From NCBI RefSeq assembly GCF_011751765.2, contig NZ_CP061169.1, forward strand, positions 1,860,001 through 1,924,000: DNA of 64,000 nucleotides. Direction: 5' to 3'. Below the pieces are notes generated by a model, which was given only the letters and a program-made list of their open reading frames with translations, ran no database searches and was not told where the DNA came from. The translations under genes were made by a program, and so were the position numbers. The DNA is from Paramicrobacterium chengjingii. Its GTDB lineage: Bacteria > Actinomycetota > Actinomycetes > Actinomycetales > Microbacteriaceae. How positions within the stretch are numbered: the first letter of the stretch is position 1; every line of letters starts with the position of its first letter. Positions 9,120 through 17,246 of the stretch are shown in pieces.

Positions 9120-9788
9120 CTACTGTGTCAGGGCTGCCGGAGCATTTTTTCGGCTCGTGAGCACCTGATCGATCAGACCGTATTCCAATGCTTCCTCGGC
9201 CGACAAGATCTTGTCTCTGTCGATGTCCGTGTGAACCTGCTCCTGCGAGCGATTCGAGTGGGCAGCCAACGTCTCTTCGAGCCAGGTGCGCATCCGCATA
9301 ATCTCGGCAGCCTGAATTTCAATATCCGAGGCCTGGCCCTGTCCGGCCTCGCCGACAGCAGGCTGGTGGATGAGAATACGGGCGTTCGGAAGCGCAAGTC
9401 GCCTGCCCGGACTGCCCGCTGCCGTCAGCACGGCTGCGGCCGAAGCTGCCTGCCCGAGTACGACGGTCTGAACATGCGGCCTGATGTACTGCATCGTGTC
9501 GTAGATCGCCGTCATTGCTGTGAAAGATCCGCCAGGCGAGTTGATATACATCACGATCTCGCGATCGGGATCCATGCTCTCGAGAACGAGCAACTGAGCC
9601 ATGATGTCGTCGGCCGATGCGTCATCAACCTGCACGCCGAGAAAGATGATCCGGTCTTCGAACAGCTTGGCGTATGGGTCTTGACGCTTATAGCCGTAGG
9701 CCGTGCGCTCTTCGAAACTCGGCAGAATATAGCGCGAGCTCGGCATCTGCAGGGAGCGACCTGCCGCTTCAAAGGTGGGAGTCTGCAT
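9120..9788 (-). CDS. clpP2: ClpP2 protease subunit
   Basis: Serine protease subunit of the mixed ClpP1P2 tetradecamer of actinobacteria. From ATG 9788 (GAGGA upstream) it is 222 residues. The catalytic triad is Ser116 (GQAASAAA), His141 (ILIHQP) and Asp188 (HTDIDRD). The longer N-terminal propeptide region (about 40 residues before DRIIFLG) and the GEAGQGQASD handle segment match the ClpP2 type. The gene starts 19 bases after clpP1 ends, so the two form one operon, as expected for subunits that work as a hetero-complex with ClpX or ClpC. The frame extends further upstream into clpP1, which I reject as coding. Confidence 0.95.
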   Translation of the reverse strand: MQTPTFEAAGRSLQMPSSRYILPSFEERTAYGYKRQDPYAKLFEDRIIFLGVQVDDASADDIMAQLLVLESMDPDREIVMYINSPGGSFTAMTAIYDTMQYIRPHVQTVVLGQAASAAAVLTAAGSPGRRLALPNARILIHQPAVGEAGQGQASDIEIQAAEIMRMRTWLEETLAAHSNRSQEQVHTDIDRDKILSAEEALEYGLIDQVLTSRKNAPAALTQ

Positions 9789-9807
9789 TATTGTCGTCCT
9801 CTTCTGA

Positions 9808-10401
9808 CTACTTCTGAGAGCTGTCGGTTCCGCCGCCGCCAGCCACGTCGGTTGCCGACGCACGAATGTGGTCGACGAATCCGTATTCGAGTGCCTGATC
9901 CGCGGTGAACCAGCGGTCGCGGTCGCCGTCCTTATTGATCTGCTCGACGCTCTTGCCGGTCTGAGATGCCGTGATTTCCGCGAGGCGGCGCTTCATGTCG
10001 AGGATCAGTTGCGCCTGAGTCTGCACGTCGCTTGCGGTTCCACCGAAGCCGCCATGAGGCTGGTGAAGCAGCACGCGGGCGTTCGGCGTGATGTAACGCT
10101 TGCCCTTCGTTCCGCTTGTCAGCAAAAGCTGCCCCATGGACGCTGCCATCCCGATTCCCACAGTCACGATGTCGTTCGGCACATATTGCATGGTGTCGTA
10201 GATTGCCATGCCGGCCGTGATCGAGCCACCGGGTGAGTTGATATACAAGAAGATGTCGCGCTTCGGGTCATCGGCGGCGAGCAAGAGAATCTTCGCGCAG
10301 ATCTCATTGGCATTCTCGTCGCGCACTTCTGAACCAAGCCAGATGATGCGGTCTTTCAGAAGCTGGTCAAAAACACTCTGGGCCACAAGGGGCTCTGCCA
10401 T
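9808..10401 (-). CDS. clpP1: ClpP1 protease subunit
   Basis: First gene of the clpP1-clpP2 operon, 197 residues from ATG 10401, which has GGAG nine bases upstream. The triad is Ser88 (GMAASMG), His113 (VLLHQPHGG) and Asp158 (NKDGDRD). The [10 protein letters not shown] handle and a short N-terminus match ClpP1. Actinobacterial ClpP1 and ClpP2 form two different heptameric rings and each is poorly active alone. Sits downstream of tig in the same direction but behind a hairpin terminator. Confidence 0.95.
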   Translation of the reverse strand: MAEPLVAQSVFDQLLKDRIIWLGSEVRDENANEICAKILLLAADDPKRDIFLYINSPGGSITAGMAIYDTMQYVPNDIVTVGIGMAASMGQLLLTSGTKGKRYITPNARVLLHQPHGGFGGTASDVQTQAQLILDMKRRLAEITASQTGKSVEQINKDGDRDRWFTADQALEYGFVDHIRASATDVAGGGGTDSSQK

Positions 10402-10499
10402 GTCGCGCTCCGTTTCGTTATCGCTACAGTACGAATCTAGTGGAGGAGTGGTCGGCACACGGGTCGTGTTCGCCGTGGGCAGATCATCCCCTCCGACAA

Positions 10500-10536
10500 G
10501 AACGGGACCGGGACCTTTCGGTTCCCGATCCCGTTC
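10500..10536 (-). terminator. hairpin terminator after tig
   Basis: GAACGGGA and TCCCGTTC outer arms plus a CGGGA/TCCCG inner stem form a long hairpin with a TTTC/GAAA loop, 16 bases after the trigger factor stop on the minus strand. The trailing tail is short (TTGTC), so termination may be incomplete with some read-through into clpP1. Confidence 0.7.
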
Positions 10537-10551
10537 CCAGAACGATGGTTC

Positions 10552-11901
10552 CTATTTCGTCTCGTCAGATGCGGCAGCTTCCTCAGCGTCCGATGCATCG
10601 TCACCGGCTTCTGAAGCTTCGTCCTCAGCGGGCGGCAGGAATCCGGTCAGGTCGACATCGGATCCCGCTGTATCAACGATCTTGGCCTTGCCGAGAACGA
10701 CGGCGATAGCCTTATTGCGCGCTACCTCGCCCACCATCTGCGGGATCTGGCCGTTCTCGTCGAGAACCTTGATGAATTCACCCGGTTCCATGCCGTACTG
10801 CGACGCGCCCTGGATCAGGTATTGGGTAAGTTCTTCCTGGCTCACCTGCACGTTCTCTTTCTCGACAATCGCGTCGAGAAGCAGCTGCGTACGGAAAGTC
10901 TTCTCGCTCGACTCGCTGACCTCCGCGCGGTGCTCGTCGTCTTCAAGACGGCCTTCGCTCTCGAGATGACGCTCAACCTCAGCATTGACGAGGTTCTCGG
11001 AAACCGGAATCTCGACGGCCTCAAGCAGAAGATCGACAGCCTTTGTACGGGCTTCTGTCCCCTGCCCGAATGTCTTCTGACCCTTCACCTGATCGACGAG
11101 GCTCTCGCGGAGCTCACCGATGGTGTCGAATTCGCTGGCGATCTGAGCAAAGTCGTCATCTGCGTCAGGAAGCTCGCGCTCCTTGACGGCACTGACCGTC
11201 ACGGCAACTTCCGCGTCTTCTCCCTGGTGTTCTCCGCCAAGCAGAGGAGACGAGAAGGTCGTGCTCTCACCGGCCGTAAGTGATTCGACAGCCTCGTCCA
11301 TGCCCTCGAGCAGCTCACCTGAGCCAAGCTCATACGAGACGCCGCTGGCCGAATCAACTTCCTCGCCGTCAATCGTCGCCGTCAAGTCGATCTGCACGAA
11401 GTCGCCGGTCTTCGCCGGGCGATCGACAGAAACGAGTGTGCCGAACCGCGTCCGCAACTCATCGAGAGCTGTGTCGATGTCGGTGTCGGTCACTTCTGCA
11501 GGCTCAACCTCAACTGTGAGACCCTCGTAGGCGGGAATCTCGAACTCGGGGCGAACGTCAACTTCAACGCTCACGATCAGATCACCTGTGAAGTCCTTGT
11601 CGCTGGGCCACTCGGTGACATCCGCTTCAGGACGGCCAAGGGTCTTAATGTCTTCTTCAGCGACCGCCTTGCGGTAAATCTCATCGAGCCCTTCGCTCAC
11701 GGCCTGCTCGATGACCGCACCCTTACCCACACGCTGATCAATGATCGCGGGTGGAACTTTGCCCTTGCGGAAACCGGGGATCGAGATCTGTTCCGCGATC
11801 GCCGAGTAGGCACTGGTGATGCTGGGCTTGAGCTCCTCGGGGGGAACCGAGATTGTGAGCTTCACCCGGGTCGGGTTCAGCTTTTCGACCGTGGTCTTCA
11901 C
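10552..11901 (-). CDS. tig: trigger factor, ribosome-bound chaperone and peptidyl-prolyl isomerase
   Basis: A 449-residue cytoplasmic chaperone that meets nascent chains at the exit tunnel. The N-terminal ribosome-binding domain has the signature GFRKGKVPP (about residues 43-51). The middle FKBP-type PPIase domain is near residues 150-240 ([20 protein letters not shown]). The helical C-terminal domain ends in an acidic Ala/Glu/Asp tail. It heads the tig-clpP1-clpP2 block, an arrangement shared widely in actinobacteria. Start at ATG 11901; tRNA-Pro lies 54 bases upstream in the same direction. Confidence 0.97.
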   Translation of the reverse strand: MKTTVEKLNPTRVKLTISVPPEELKPSITSAYSAIAEQISIPGFRKGKVPPAIIDQRVGKGAVIEQAVSEGLDEIYRKAVAEEDIKTLGRPEADVTEWPSDKDFTGDLIVSVEVDVRPEFEIPAYEGLTVEVEPAEVTDTDIDTALDELRTRFGTLVSVDRPAKTGDFVQIDLTATIDGEEVDSASGVSYELGSGELLEGMDEAVESLTAGESTTFSSPLLGGEHQGEDAEVAVTVSAVKERELPDADDDFAQIASEFDTIGELRESLVDQVKGQKTFGQGTEARTKAVDLLLEAVEIPVSENLVNAEVERHLESEGRLEDDEHRAEVSESSEKTFRTQLLLDAIVEKENVQVSQEELTQYLIQGASQYGMEPGEFIKVLDENGQIPQMVGEVARNKAIAVVLGKAKIVDTAGSDVDLTGFLPPAEDEASEAGDDASDAEEAAASDETK

Positions 11902-11955
11902 GATTATGCGTTCTCCTGTGATTTGGATTCTTACCTCGAACGAGGACGTACGTGG

Positions 11956-12030
11956 TCGGGGCGACAGGATTCGAACCTGCGACCTCCCGCTCCCAAAGCG
12001 GGCGCTCTAGCCAAGCTGAGCTACGCCCCG
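11956..12030 (-). tRNA. tRNA-Pro (anticodon UGG)
   Basis: The minus strand folds as a full cloverleaf. The acceptor stem is CGGGGCG with CGCCCCG; the D arm is GCTC..GAGC; the anticodon stem CCCGC/GCGGG encloses loop TTTGGGA, anticodon TGG; and the T arm is GCAGGTTCGAATCCTGT. The discriminator base is A; CCA is not encoded (the next bases are CCACG, so a partial CCA reading is possible). It lies upstream of tig. Confidence 0.95.
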
Positions 12031-12225
12031 GCGCAAACGAACCGGTTGTGGACCTTCACCAAGGCTTAAGCAGGCGAATTGACCTCAAGCATTCTACTGT
12101 ACTTCGTTCGGGCACAATTACCGCATCGGGCGATATAGCCCCACGGTGACGAACGCCGACAGCGACATCAGTGTACGCGAGAAGCTGAAACGTGTACTAC
12201 GATATTCGAGTGCCCCTGGGCACGT

Positions 12226-12299
12226 GGGGATGTAGCTCAATGGTAGAGCCTCAGTCTTCCAAACTGATGGTGCGAGTTCGATTCTCGTCATCCCCTCCA
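12226..12299 (+). tRNA. tRNA-Gly (anticodon UCC)
   Basis: Complete cloverleaf: acceptor GGGGATG with CATCCCC, D arm AGCTCAATGGTAGAGC, anticodon stem TCAGT/ACTGA with loop CTTCCAA (anticodon TCC), and T arm GCGAGTTCGATTCTCGT. The 3' CCA is encoded (12297-12299). It is transcribed away from tRNA-Pro. Confidence 0.96.
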
Positions 12300-12360
12300 T
12301 GTAACACCGTTCGACGTGCGGTCAGCGATACGAGATCACAGGCGACAGGAGCAGGCAGGC

Positions 12361-12546
12361 ATGAAGCTTCCGCGTCTCGAGAAGATCTGGACCGTCGCCG
12401 GCGTCGTCTGCTTTCTCGTCGGAGGGGTCTTGCTCGGAATCGGACGGTTCGGTCCGGGAACGATGCTCATGATCGCGTGCGTCGTCTGCCTCGGCTCCGC
12501 GATGGGGGCGCATCGCCGACGCCTCAAGCGCACCGAGAAGAACTGA
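12361..12546 (+). CDS. small two-helix membrane protein, unknown function
   Basis: A 61-residue protein from ATG 12361, with GGAG about ten bases upstream. Two hydrophobic segments (about residues 9-28 and 32-48) are joined by a short GRFGPG turn and followed by a basic tail (HRRRLKRTEKN), so the C-terminus is probably cytoplasmic. I do not recognise the family. It follows tRNA-Gly and converges with the carbonic-anhydrase-like gene. Confidence 0.65.
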   Translation: MKLPRLEKIWTVAGVVCFLVGGVLLGIGRFGPGTMLMIACVVCLGSAMGAHRRRLKRTEKN

Positions 12547-12554
12547 GCGGGGCC

Positions 12555-13082
12555 TCAGCGCCCGCTGTGGAGTCTGGCGTTGTGCACATAGTGCTCGGCA
12601 TTCGCGCGAATCGAAGCGACTTCGTCATCGGTAAGCTCGCGTCGAACCTTCGCAGGCACGCCTGCCACAAGCGAGCCAGACGGAACATTCGTTCCTCCCA
12701 GCACCACAGCGCCGCCGGCAATGAGAACCTCGTCACCGATGACGGCGCCACTGAGAACGACAGCACCCATTCCGACGAGAACAGTATTGCCGATGGTGCA
12801 ACCATGCACCACAGCATTGTGACCGACGGAGACGTCGTCGCCAATGACGGTCGGAGATCCGGCATCCACATGAACGGCTACACCGTCTTGCAGGTTGCTG
12901 CGCGCCCCGACCGAAATAGCATCGGAGTCTCCGCGAAGCACGGCGTTGTACCAGACTCCTGAGTCCTCCCCCAGCGTCACGTTCCCCACGACCTTTGCAC
13001 CGGATGCAACGAAGGCAGTCTCGGCAACGGCGGGCCGGCCGTTCGGCAGGGAGATTACGGATGCTGGATCGCTGATCGTCAT
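12555..13082 (-). CDS. gamma-carbonic-anhydrase-like hexapeptide-repeat protein
   Basis: A 175-residue left-handed beta-helix protein built from hexapeptide repeats and ending in a short helix (ELTDDEVASIRANAEHYV). The three metal-binding histidines of gamma carbonic anhydrases are present: H71 (VAVHVD), H88 and H93 (VGHNAVVHGC). The RGDSDAISVGARSNLQDG segment is the conserved strand of the YrdA/PaaY/CaiE group. Many members show weak or no carbonic anhydrase activity, so the zinc-dependent fold is sure but the reaction is not. It is a single gene, convergent with the small membrane protein. Confidence 0.85.
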   Translation of the reverse strand: MTISDPASVISLPNGRPAVAETAFVASGAKVVGNVTLGEDSGVWYNAVLRGDSDAISVGARSNLQDGVAVHVDAGSPTVIGDDVSVGHNAVVHGCTIGNTVLVGMGAVVLSGAVIGDEVLIAGGAVVLGGTNVPSGSLVAGVPAKVRRELTDDEVASIRANAEHYVHNARLHSGR

Positions 13083-13191
13083 ACACCCAGGGTAGTTGCT
13101 GCCCGCGTGACACCGGTCTTTTGCGGTCAGATCTGATTCGCAGACGGCGTGCGAACCACGCGCGTGCCGCGATCTCCGCCATCATTGAGTT

Positions 13192-16100
13192 ATGACGGGC
13201 GACGCGCAGCGAATAGCACCTGGGGGCCCCCGTCGCCGTCGCCTGACGACCGTGCTCGGCAGCGTGGGCATCGCAATCTCGTCATGCGTCCTGGTCCTTG
13301 TGCTGGCCGCAGCAGTTCCCGCTATCTGGCATATTCCTCTCAGCCTCTGCTTCGCCAGTGGACTTGCCGCCACGGTCCGACTGGCGACACGCAGAGGAAG
13401 ACGTCTGTTCGCCACTGTCTGCGTTTTCGCTTCACTCCTGCCCCTCGTGTTCAGCCAATGGAGCGTGCGACAGTCCGGGCTCGCCATCGTCTCCGACCTT
13501 CACGTCTGGGCTTTCATCGCGACGGTGAATGGAGCACTTGCCGTGCTGCTGTTCACTGCGGCTCGAATCACGAGAACACGAACATACACTCCCGTTGGCG
13601 CGATCGCGGCCGCCGTTGCGCTCCTGGGCATCGGTATCTCACTCTTTCCCTTCGCCGCACCGTCGTCTCGCGCGTGGGCGGGAATGCTGCTCGTTGCCTA
13701 CGCCAGTGCGGTCTGGCCGTTGTTTCGGCGTTCACGATCTGCACGCATCACGGTGCGGGCCGTGGCGGCGATCGCTAGCGTGCTCGTACTTGCGCTTGCC
13801 GCGACAACCTGGCCGAGCCTCACGTGGGGCACATCCCTGGCTTTTCTGATCACTTCGGGAGCTTTTGCTCTTCACCTGCTCTGGTCTCCCGTCGCCACGA
13901 CTGAACGCGACAATGTTGCGCCGAAGACGATGCCGATCCAGGTGTTGAGCGACGGCCCAACACTCGCTCGAGAGCTCGGGGCGTGGAAAGCGGCTTCTGC
14001 GGTGGGTCTTGGGCTCGCCGTGAGCGGTGCGGCGGCGGCTCCCGTGGTTCACTTTACGTCGTTTGCACGCCAAATCGACGTCGCTGCCTGTCTCACCGCA
14101 CTGGGCGCAATCGTCTTCGCGACCCTGTCCTGGAGATATCGTCACCACCGGAGCGCGCCCGGGTTTCGCGTGGCCGGGCTTGTCACGCTCGTAGTCTGCG
14201 CGTCCTCGGTCATTCCCGCGATTGGTATCGGCGTGATCGAAACCTGGTCGCGGATTGCACTCCCCAACTTTTCAGTATCGGCGGTCAGCGAGCATACGTT
14301 GGCGTACCCGGCTGTCAGCCCCTATATCTGGATCAGCCCTGCGGTGCTCACCATCGCGACGGCGATGTCACTTCATCTCTGGGGGCGACTCGGCGCCCTC
14401 AGTTGGCTTCCGCTTGCACTCGGGGGTGTGACGCTCATGATTGCGCACGCCACAGCACTGACGGTCGTCGCATCCGTTGTCTCATCGTGCGTTCTCGCTG
14501 TGTCGGCGACAGCGCTCTTCATTGTTCTGCGCCCGCGTCGTGGTCGCAGAGTCGTCTTGATCACGCTTGCGTTTCTCGGCGCAGCGTCTTCATTCGTCGT
14601 CGGCGCCAATAGCGCCGATGTCTGGCCGGTCGCCGCAATCGTCGCGCTGGGAGCCCTTAGTGCGCTTCGAATCGCCGTGCCACGACGTGTCGGACGCACA
14701 GACAGGCTTGCAATCGGTCCCGTCATGACGGCATCCATCGTGGTCCTCCTCATCTTCACGGCCCGGTGGATTCCCCTGTGGGCCCCGACCTCGTTTGCAT
14801 CACCCTCCGCAGCATCCGCCCTGGCGACCGTCATCGCAGCGTCGGCGATCCTCGTCGTCACGTCGATTTTTGGGCACCGCCTAGTGAGCACCGAAGCGGC
14901 AGCGATGTCAGTTCTCTCAGCCCTGGCATCGGTGGTCGGCATCGCCGGTCTTGCAACGCTGACGGCCCCCGCGGCCCAACGTGATCTAGTTGTCGGGCTG
15001 GCCTGCGTTCTCGTCGCCGAACTGTCATGGCAGGTCGCTCGACGCGAACAGCACAGTGTCGCCCGGTACGTCACAGCGGTGCTCACACCGCCGACTGCTG
15101 TTTTGCTCGCTGTGGTGTCGTGGCGTCACTTCGGCCCGGCGATCTGGGGTGCTCCCGAACTCTTGGCGGTCAGCATCTCAGCGGTGCTCGCCGGGGCGGG
15201 AATTCTGCTTTTCAGAGACGCGCCCTCGAGCCGAGGGGAGCCACGTTCCCATCCAGCACGGCTGGGGTGGGACTCATCTATCGCCCTGACTTCGATTGTC
15301 ACCGTTCCCGCGGCGCTGACAACGAGCGAATTCGGCTCGCTGAACCTCATCATGCTCGGGGTGCTGCCCGTGCTCTTCGCTTTGGGAGAAGGCTCACTCA
15401 CTCGGAGTACGCGCCGGCGCAAGAACCTCGTCTGGGCATGCATCCCACCATTCGGCGGCGCTGTGTGGCTCACGCTTTCGTCTCGCGGCACCGCCGGCGT
15501 CGAACTCTACGCTCTTGCCATGGCGGCGCTCGTCTGCGCAGCTTTGGCCGTCGTCGCGTCCCGTCGTCCCTCGCCCCAAGCCCCGGTGCCTCCCGGGCGA
15601 AATCTGCTGACCATCGGCACGCTCGCCGTCTTCCTCGTTCCCTCTGTTGCGGTGAGTCACGGCGGATCTGTCGGACAAGCTGCGCTCGTTCTGCTCTTGG
15701 CAACTGTTCTTGCGTGTCTCGGCGCCTTTCTGCCTCCGCTCATCCGAGGGATACATCTCGCTCTCTGGCTTTGGAGCGCGGGCCTGCTCACCGTGACCTT
15801 CACAACGGTCATTCGCTCATTCGATCTTGTCGCCCACGCAGCCGGCACGTTTGGCGAGCTTCTCGCGTGGAGTGTGTGCGGTGCGGCCCTGCTGACGATC
15901 TTTGCCGCTCTGTGGTTGCGCAGGAGGCAGCCGCAGGTGAGACCGGCCTATGCCGCCCTCGCCAGCGCTCCCCTGGTGCTGTCGTTGCCGATCGCCAACC
16001 TGGTTGCCGTCGCAGAGGTGCCATGGTGGATGCTCGTGGTCGTCTCGCTCGGAACAACATCGTTTCTGTCGTATCCCCATGCACGGGGCTCTCGAGCGCA

Positions 16101-16599
16101 CGACCTCGTCAGCTGGATGACGACGCTTGGTGCCGCGTTTCTCGCTGTCGGTACGATCACCGGGGGACATACTGCCGTTGAATTCGTTTCGGTTCCCGCT
16201 GCACTTCTTGCCATCGCCGTGAACCTGCGGGTTCTGCGTGAACATGCACAGGCAACGTCGGTGCGAGTCCTCGGCGTTCCACTCGGCGTGCTCATTCTGC
16301 CCAGCCTCGTGCAGTGCCTCACCGATCCCGCGCCCCTCCGCATCGCCTGGCTTGTCATCTGCATAGCCCTGACTGCGGCGTTTGGCGTGATGACCCGCCT
16401 CAAGGCCCCCATCGTCGCCGCAGGCATCGCCGCGCTCGTCGTTGTGCTGACGCTCGTTTGGCCCGCCGTCACGTTGGTCGCGTCGGGATGGGCTGCTGTG
16501 CTCGTTCTTGCCGGGCTGCTGATCATCGCCACGGTTGTCGTTCGGCTGTCGGGCTTGCCGATCGCCCGGGCCCTGCGGGGCATTGCTCAGCTGCGTTGA
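13192..16599 (+). CDS. giant polytopic membrane protein of unknown function
   Basis: A 1135-residue protein made almost entirely of hydrophobic helices; roughly 30 or more membrane spans can be counted. They are separated by short Arg-rich turns (RTRT, RRSRSAR, RPRRGRR) and a longer soluble loop near residues 235-265 (ATTERDNVAPKT..LSDGPTLARELG). It vaguely recalls the long SCO7613-type/DUF2339-type actinobacterial membrane proteins, but I see no catalytic or transport motif and do not assign a function. Low Lys and very high Ala/Val/Leu are typical. It stands alone; no Shine-Dalgarno is evident before ATG 13192. Confidence 0.75.
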   Translation: MTGDAQRIAPGGPRRRRLTTVLGSVGIAISSCVLVLVLAAAVPAIWHIPLSLCFASGLAATVRLATRRGRRLFATVCVFASLLPLVFSQWSVRQSGLAIVSDLHVWAFIATVNGALAVLLFTAARITRTRTYTPVGAIAAAVALLGIGISLFPFAAPSSRAWAGMLLVAYASAVWPLFRRSRSARITVRAVAAIASVLVLALAATTWPSLTWGTSLAFLITSGAFALHLLWSPVATTERDNVAPKTMPIQVLSDGPTLARELGAWKAASAVGLGLAVSGAAAAPVVHFTSFARQIDVAACLTALGAIVFATLSWRYRHHRSAPGFRVAGLVTLVVCASSVIPAIGIGVIETWSRIALPNFSVSAVSEHTLAYPAVSPYIWISPAVLTIATAMSLHLWGRLGALSWLPLALGGVTLMIAHATALTVVASVVSSCVLAVSATALFIVLRPRRGRRVVLITLAFLGAASSFVVGANSADVWPVAAIVALGALSALRIAVPRRVGRTDRLAIGPVMTASIVVLLIFTARWIPLWAPTSFASPSAASALATVIAASAILVVTSIFGHRLVSTEAAAMSVLSALASVVGIAGLATLTAPAAQRDLVVGLACVLVAELSWQVARREQHSVARYVTAVLTPPTAVLLAVVSWRHFGPAIWGAPELLAVSISAVLAGAGILLFRDAPSSRGEPRSHPARLGWDSSIALTSIVTVPAALTTSEFGSLNLIMLGVLPVLFALGEGSLTRSTRRRKNLVWACIPPFGGAVWLTLSSRGTAGVELYALAMAALVCAALAVVASRRPSPQAPVPPGRNLLTIGTLAVFLVPSVAVSHGGSVGQAALVLLLATVLACLGAFLPPLIRGIHLALWLWSAGLLTVTFTTVIRSFDLVAHAAGTFGELLAWSVCGAALLTIFAALWLRRRQPQVRPAYAALASAPLVLSLPIANLVAVAEVPWWMLVVVSLGTTSFLSYPHARGSRAHDLVSWMTTLGAAFLAVGTITGGHTAVEFVSVPAALLAIAVNLRVLREHAQATSVRVLGVPLGVLILPSLVQCLTDPAPLRIAWLVICIALTAAFGVMTRLKAPIVAAGIAALVVVLTLVWPAVTLVASGWAAVLVLAGLLIIATVVVRLSGLPIARALRGIAQLR

Positions 16600-16605
16600 A
16601 AACAC

Positions 16606-16632
16606 AGGTGTGCCTCACCTCATGAAGGTGAG
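16606..16632 (+). promoter_or_regulatory. candidate iron-repressor (DtxR/IdeR-type) box upstream of dps
   Basis: AGGTGTGCCTCACCT (16606-16620) is a palindrome with perfect five-base arms. It resembles the core of the actinobacterial iron box (AGGTTAGCCTAACCT), with 13 of 19 positions matching around it by eye. A second palindrome overlaps it, CTCACCT-N5-AGGTGAG (16614-16632). Both lie about 70-95 bases before the dps start. Regulation of dps by DtxR/IdeR-family proteins is known in related bacteria; binding here is inferred. Confidence 0.5.
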
Positions 16633-16701
16633 CCATTGCTTGCTTGCGGAATATCGTGAGCGCAGTAACGTTGAATTCATCAAGAGAAGAAGAGGGACGA
16701 T

Positions 16702-17187
16702 ATGACTACTTCACAGACTGAGAAACTCACAAACGTCAACCCCGATGTGGCATCGGGCACTGCGCAGTTCCTTTCACCGCTGGTCATCGATCTCGAGGCC
16801 CTCGTCGTGAATGGAAAGCAGGCGCACTGGCACCTGCGGGGACACAACTTCATCGGTGTTCACGAGCTTCTCGACACACTTGTTGCCGATGTGCAGGAGT
16901 GGGCCGACCTCGCTGCAGAGCGCGTCGTCGCCCTCGGACTGCCTGTCGACTCGCGCCTTGCGACTGTCGCATCGAAGACGTCGGTTCCCGAACTGAGCGC
17001 GGGCTTCCGTCAATCAGAAGAAACGATTGTCGAGGTTGTCGCCATGCTTGATGCCGCGATCCAAACCGCTCGCACTGCCGTCGATGAGCTCGATGAGATC
17101 GACCTCAACAGCCAGGATGTGGCTGTTGAGATCGTCCGCGGACTCGAGAAGGACCGTTGGCTTCTTCTCGCACATATCGCGAAGTAA
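16702..17187 (+). CDS. dps: Dps-family DNA-binding ferritin-like protein
   Basis: A 161-residue dodecamer-forming miniferritin that oxidises and stores iron and protects DNA during starvation and peroxide stress. The inter-subunit ferroxidase residues can be read off: H42 (KQAHWHLRG), H54 and D58 (VHELLD), D69 and E73 (WADLAAERV). The N-terminal tail is short with a single Lys, so DNA binding may be weak. Start at ATG 16702 with AGAGGGA upstream. It is monocistronic, closed by a strong terminator. Confidence 0.93.
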   Translation: MTTSQTEKLTNVNPDVASGTAQFLSPLVIDLEALVVNGKQAHWHLRGHNFIGVHELLDTLVADVQEWADLAAERVVALGLPVDSRLATVASKTSVPELSAGFRQSEETIVEVVAMLDAAIQTARTAVDELDEIDLNSQDVAVEIVRGLEKDRWLLLAHIAK

Positions 17188-17194
17188 CGTCGTA

Positions 17195-17232
17195 CAAAAA
17201 GGGCCGGTTGCACACGCATCCGGCCCTTTTTT
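17195..17232. terminator. bidirectional intrinsic terminator between dps and the amidohydrolase gene
   Basis: CAAAAAGGGCCGG and CCGGCCCTTTTTTG flank a 12-base loop. The stem is followed by a T-run on both strands, so it can end both convergent transcripts. It is one of the cleanest terminators in the window. Confidence 0.95.
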
Positions 17233-17246
17233 GTGCGGTCTCACGA

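Noticed and set aside
9060..9908. 282-codon plus-strand frame opposite clpP2
   Set aside because: Antisense shadow of clpP2 that also runs through the clpP terminator.
12192..12962. 256-codon plus-strand frame
   Set aside because: Runs straight through tRNA-Gly and opposite the carbonic-anhydrase-like gene, so it cannot be a normal gene.
15027..16181. 384-codon frame within the giant membrane protein gene
   Set aside because: Same-strand shifted frame, Arg/Ser/Pro-rich as typical of out-of-frame high-GC coding DNA.
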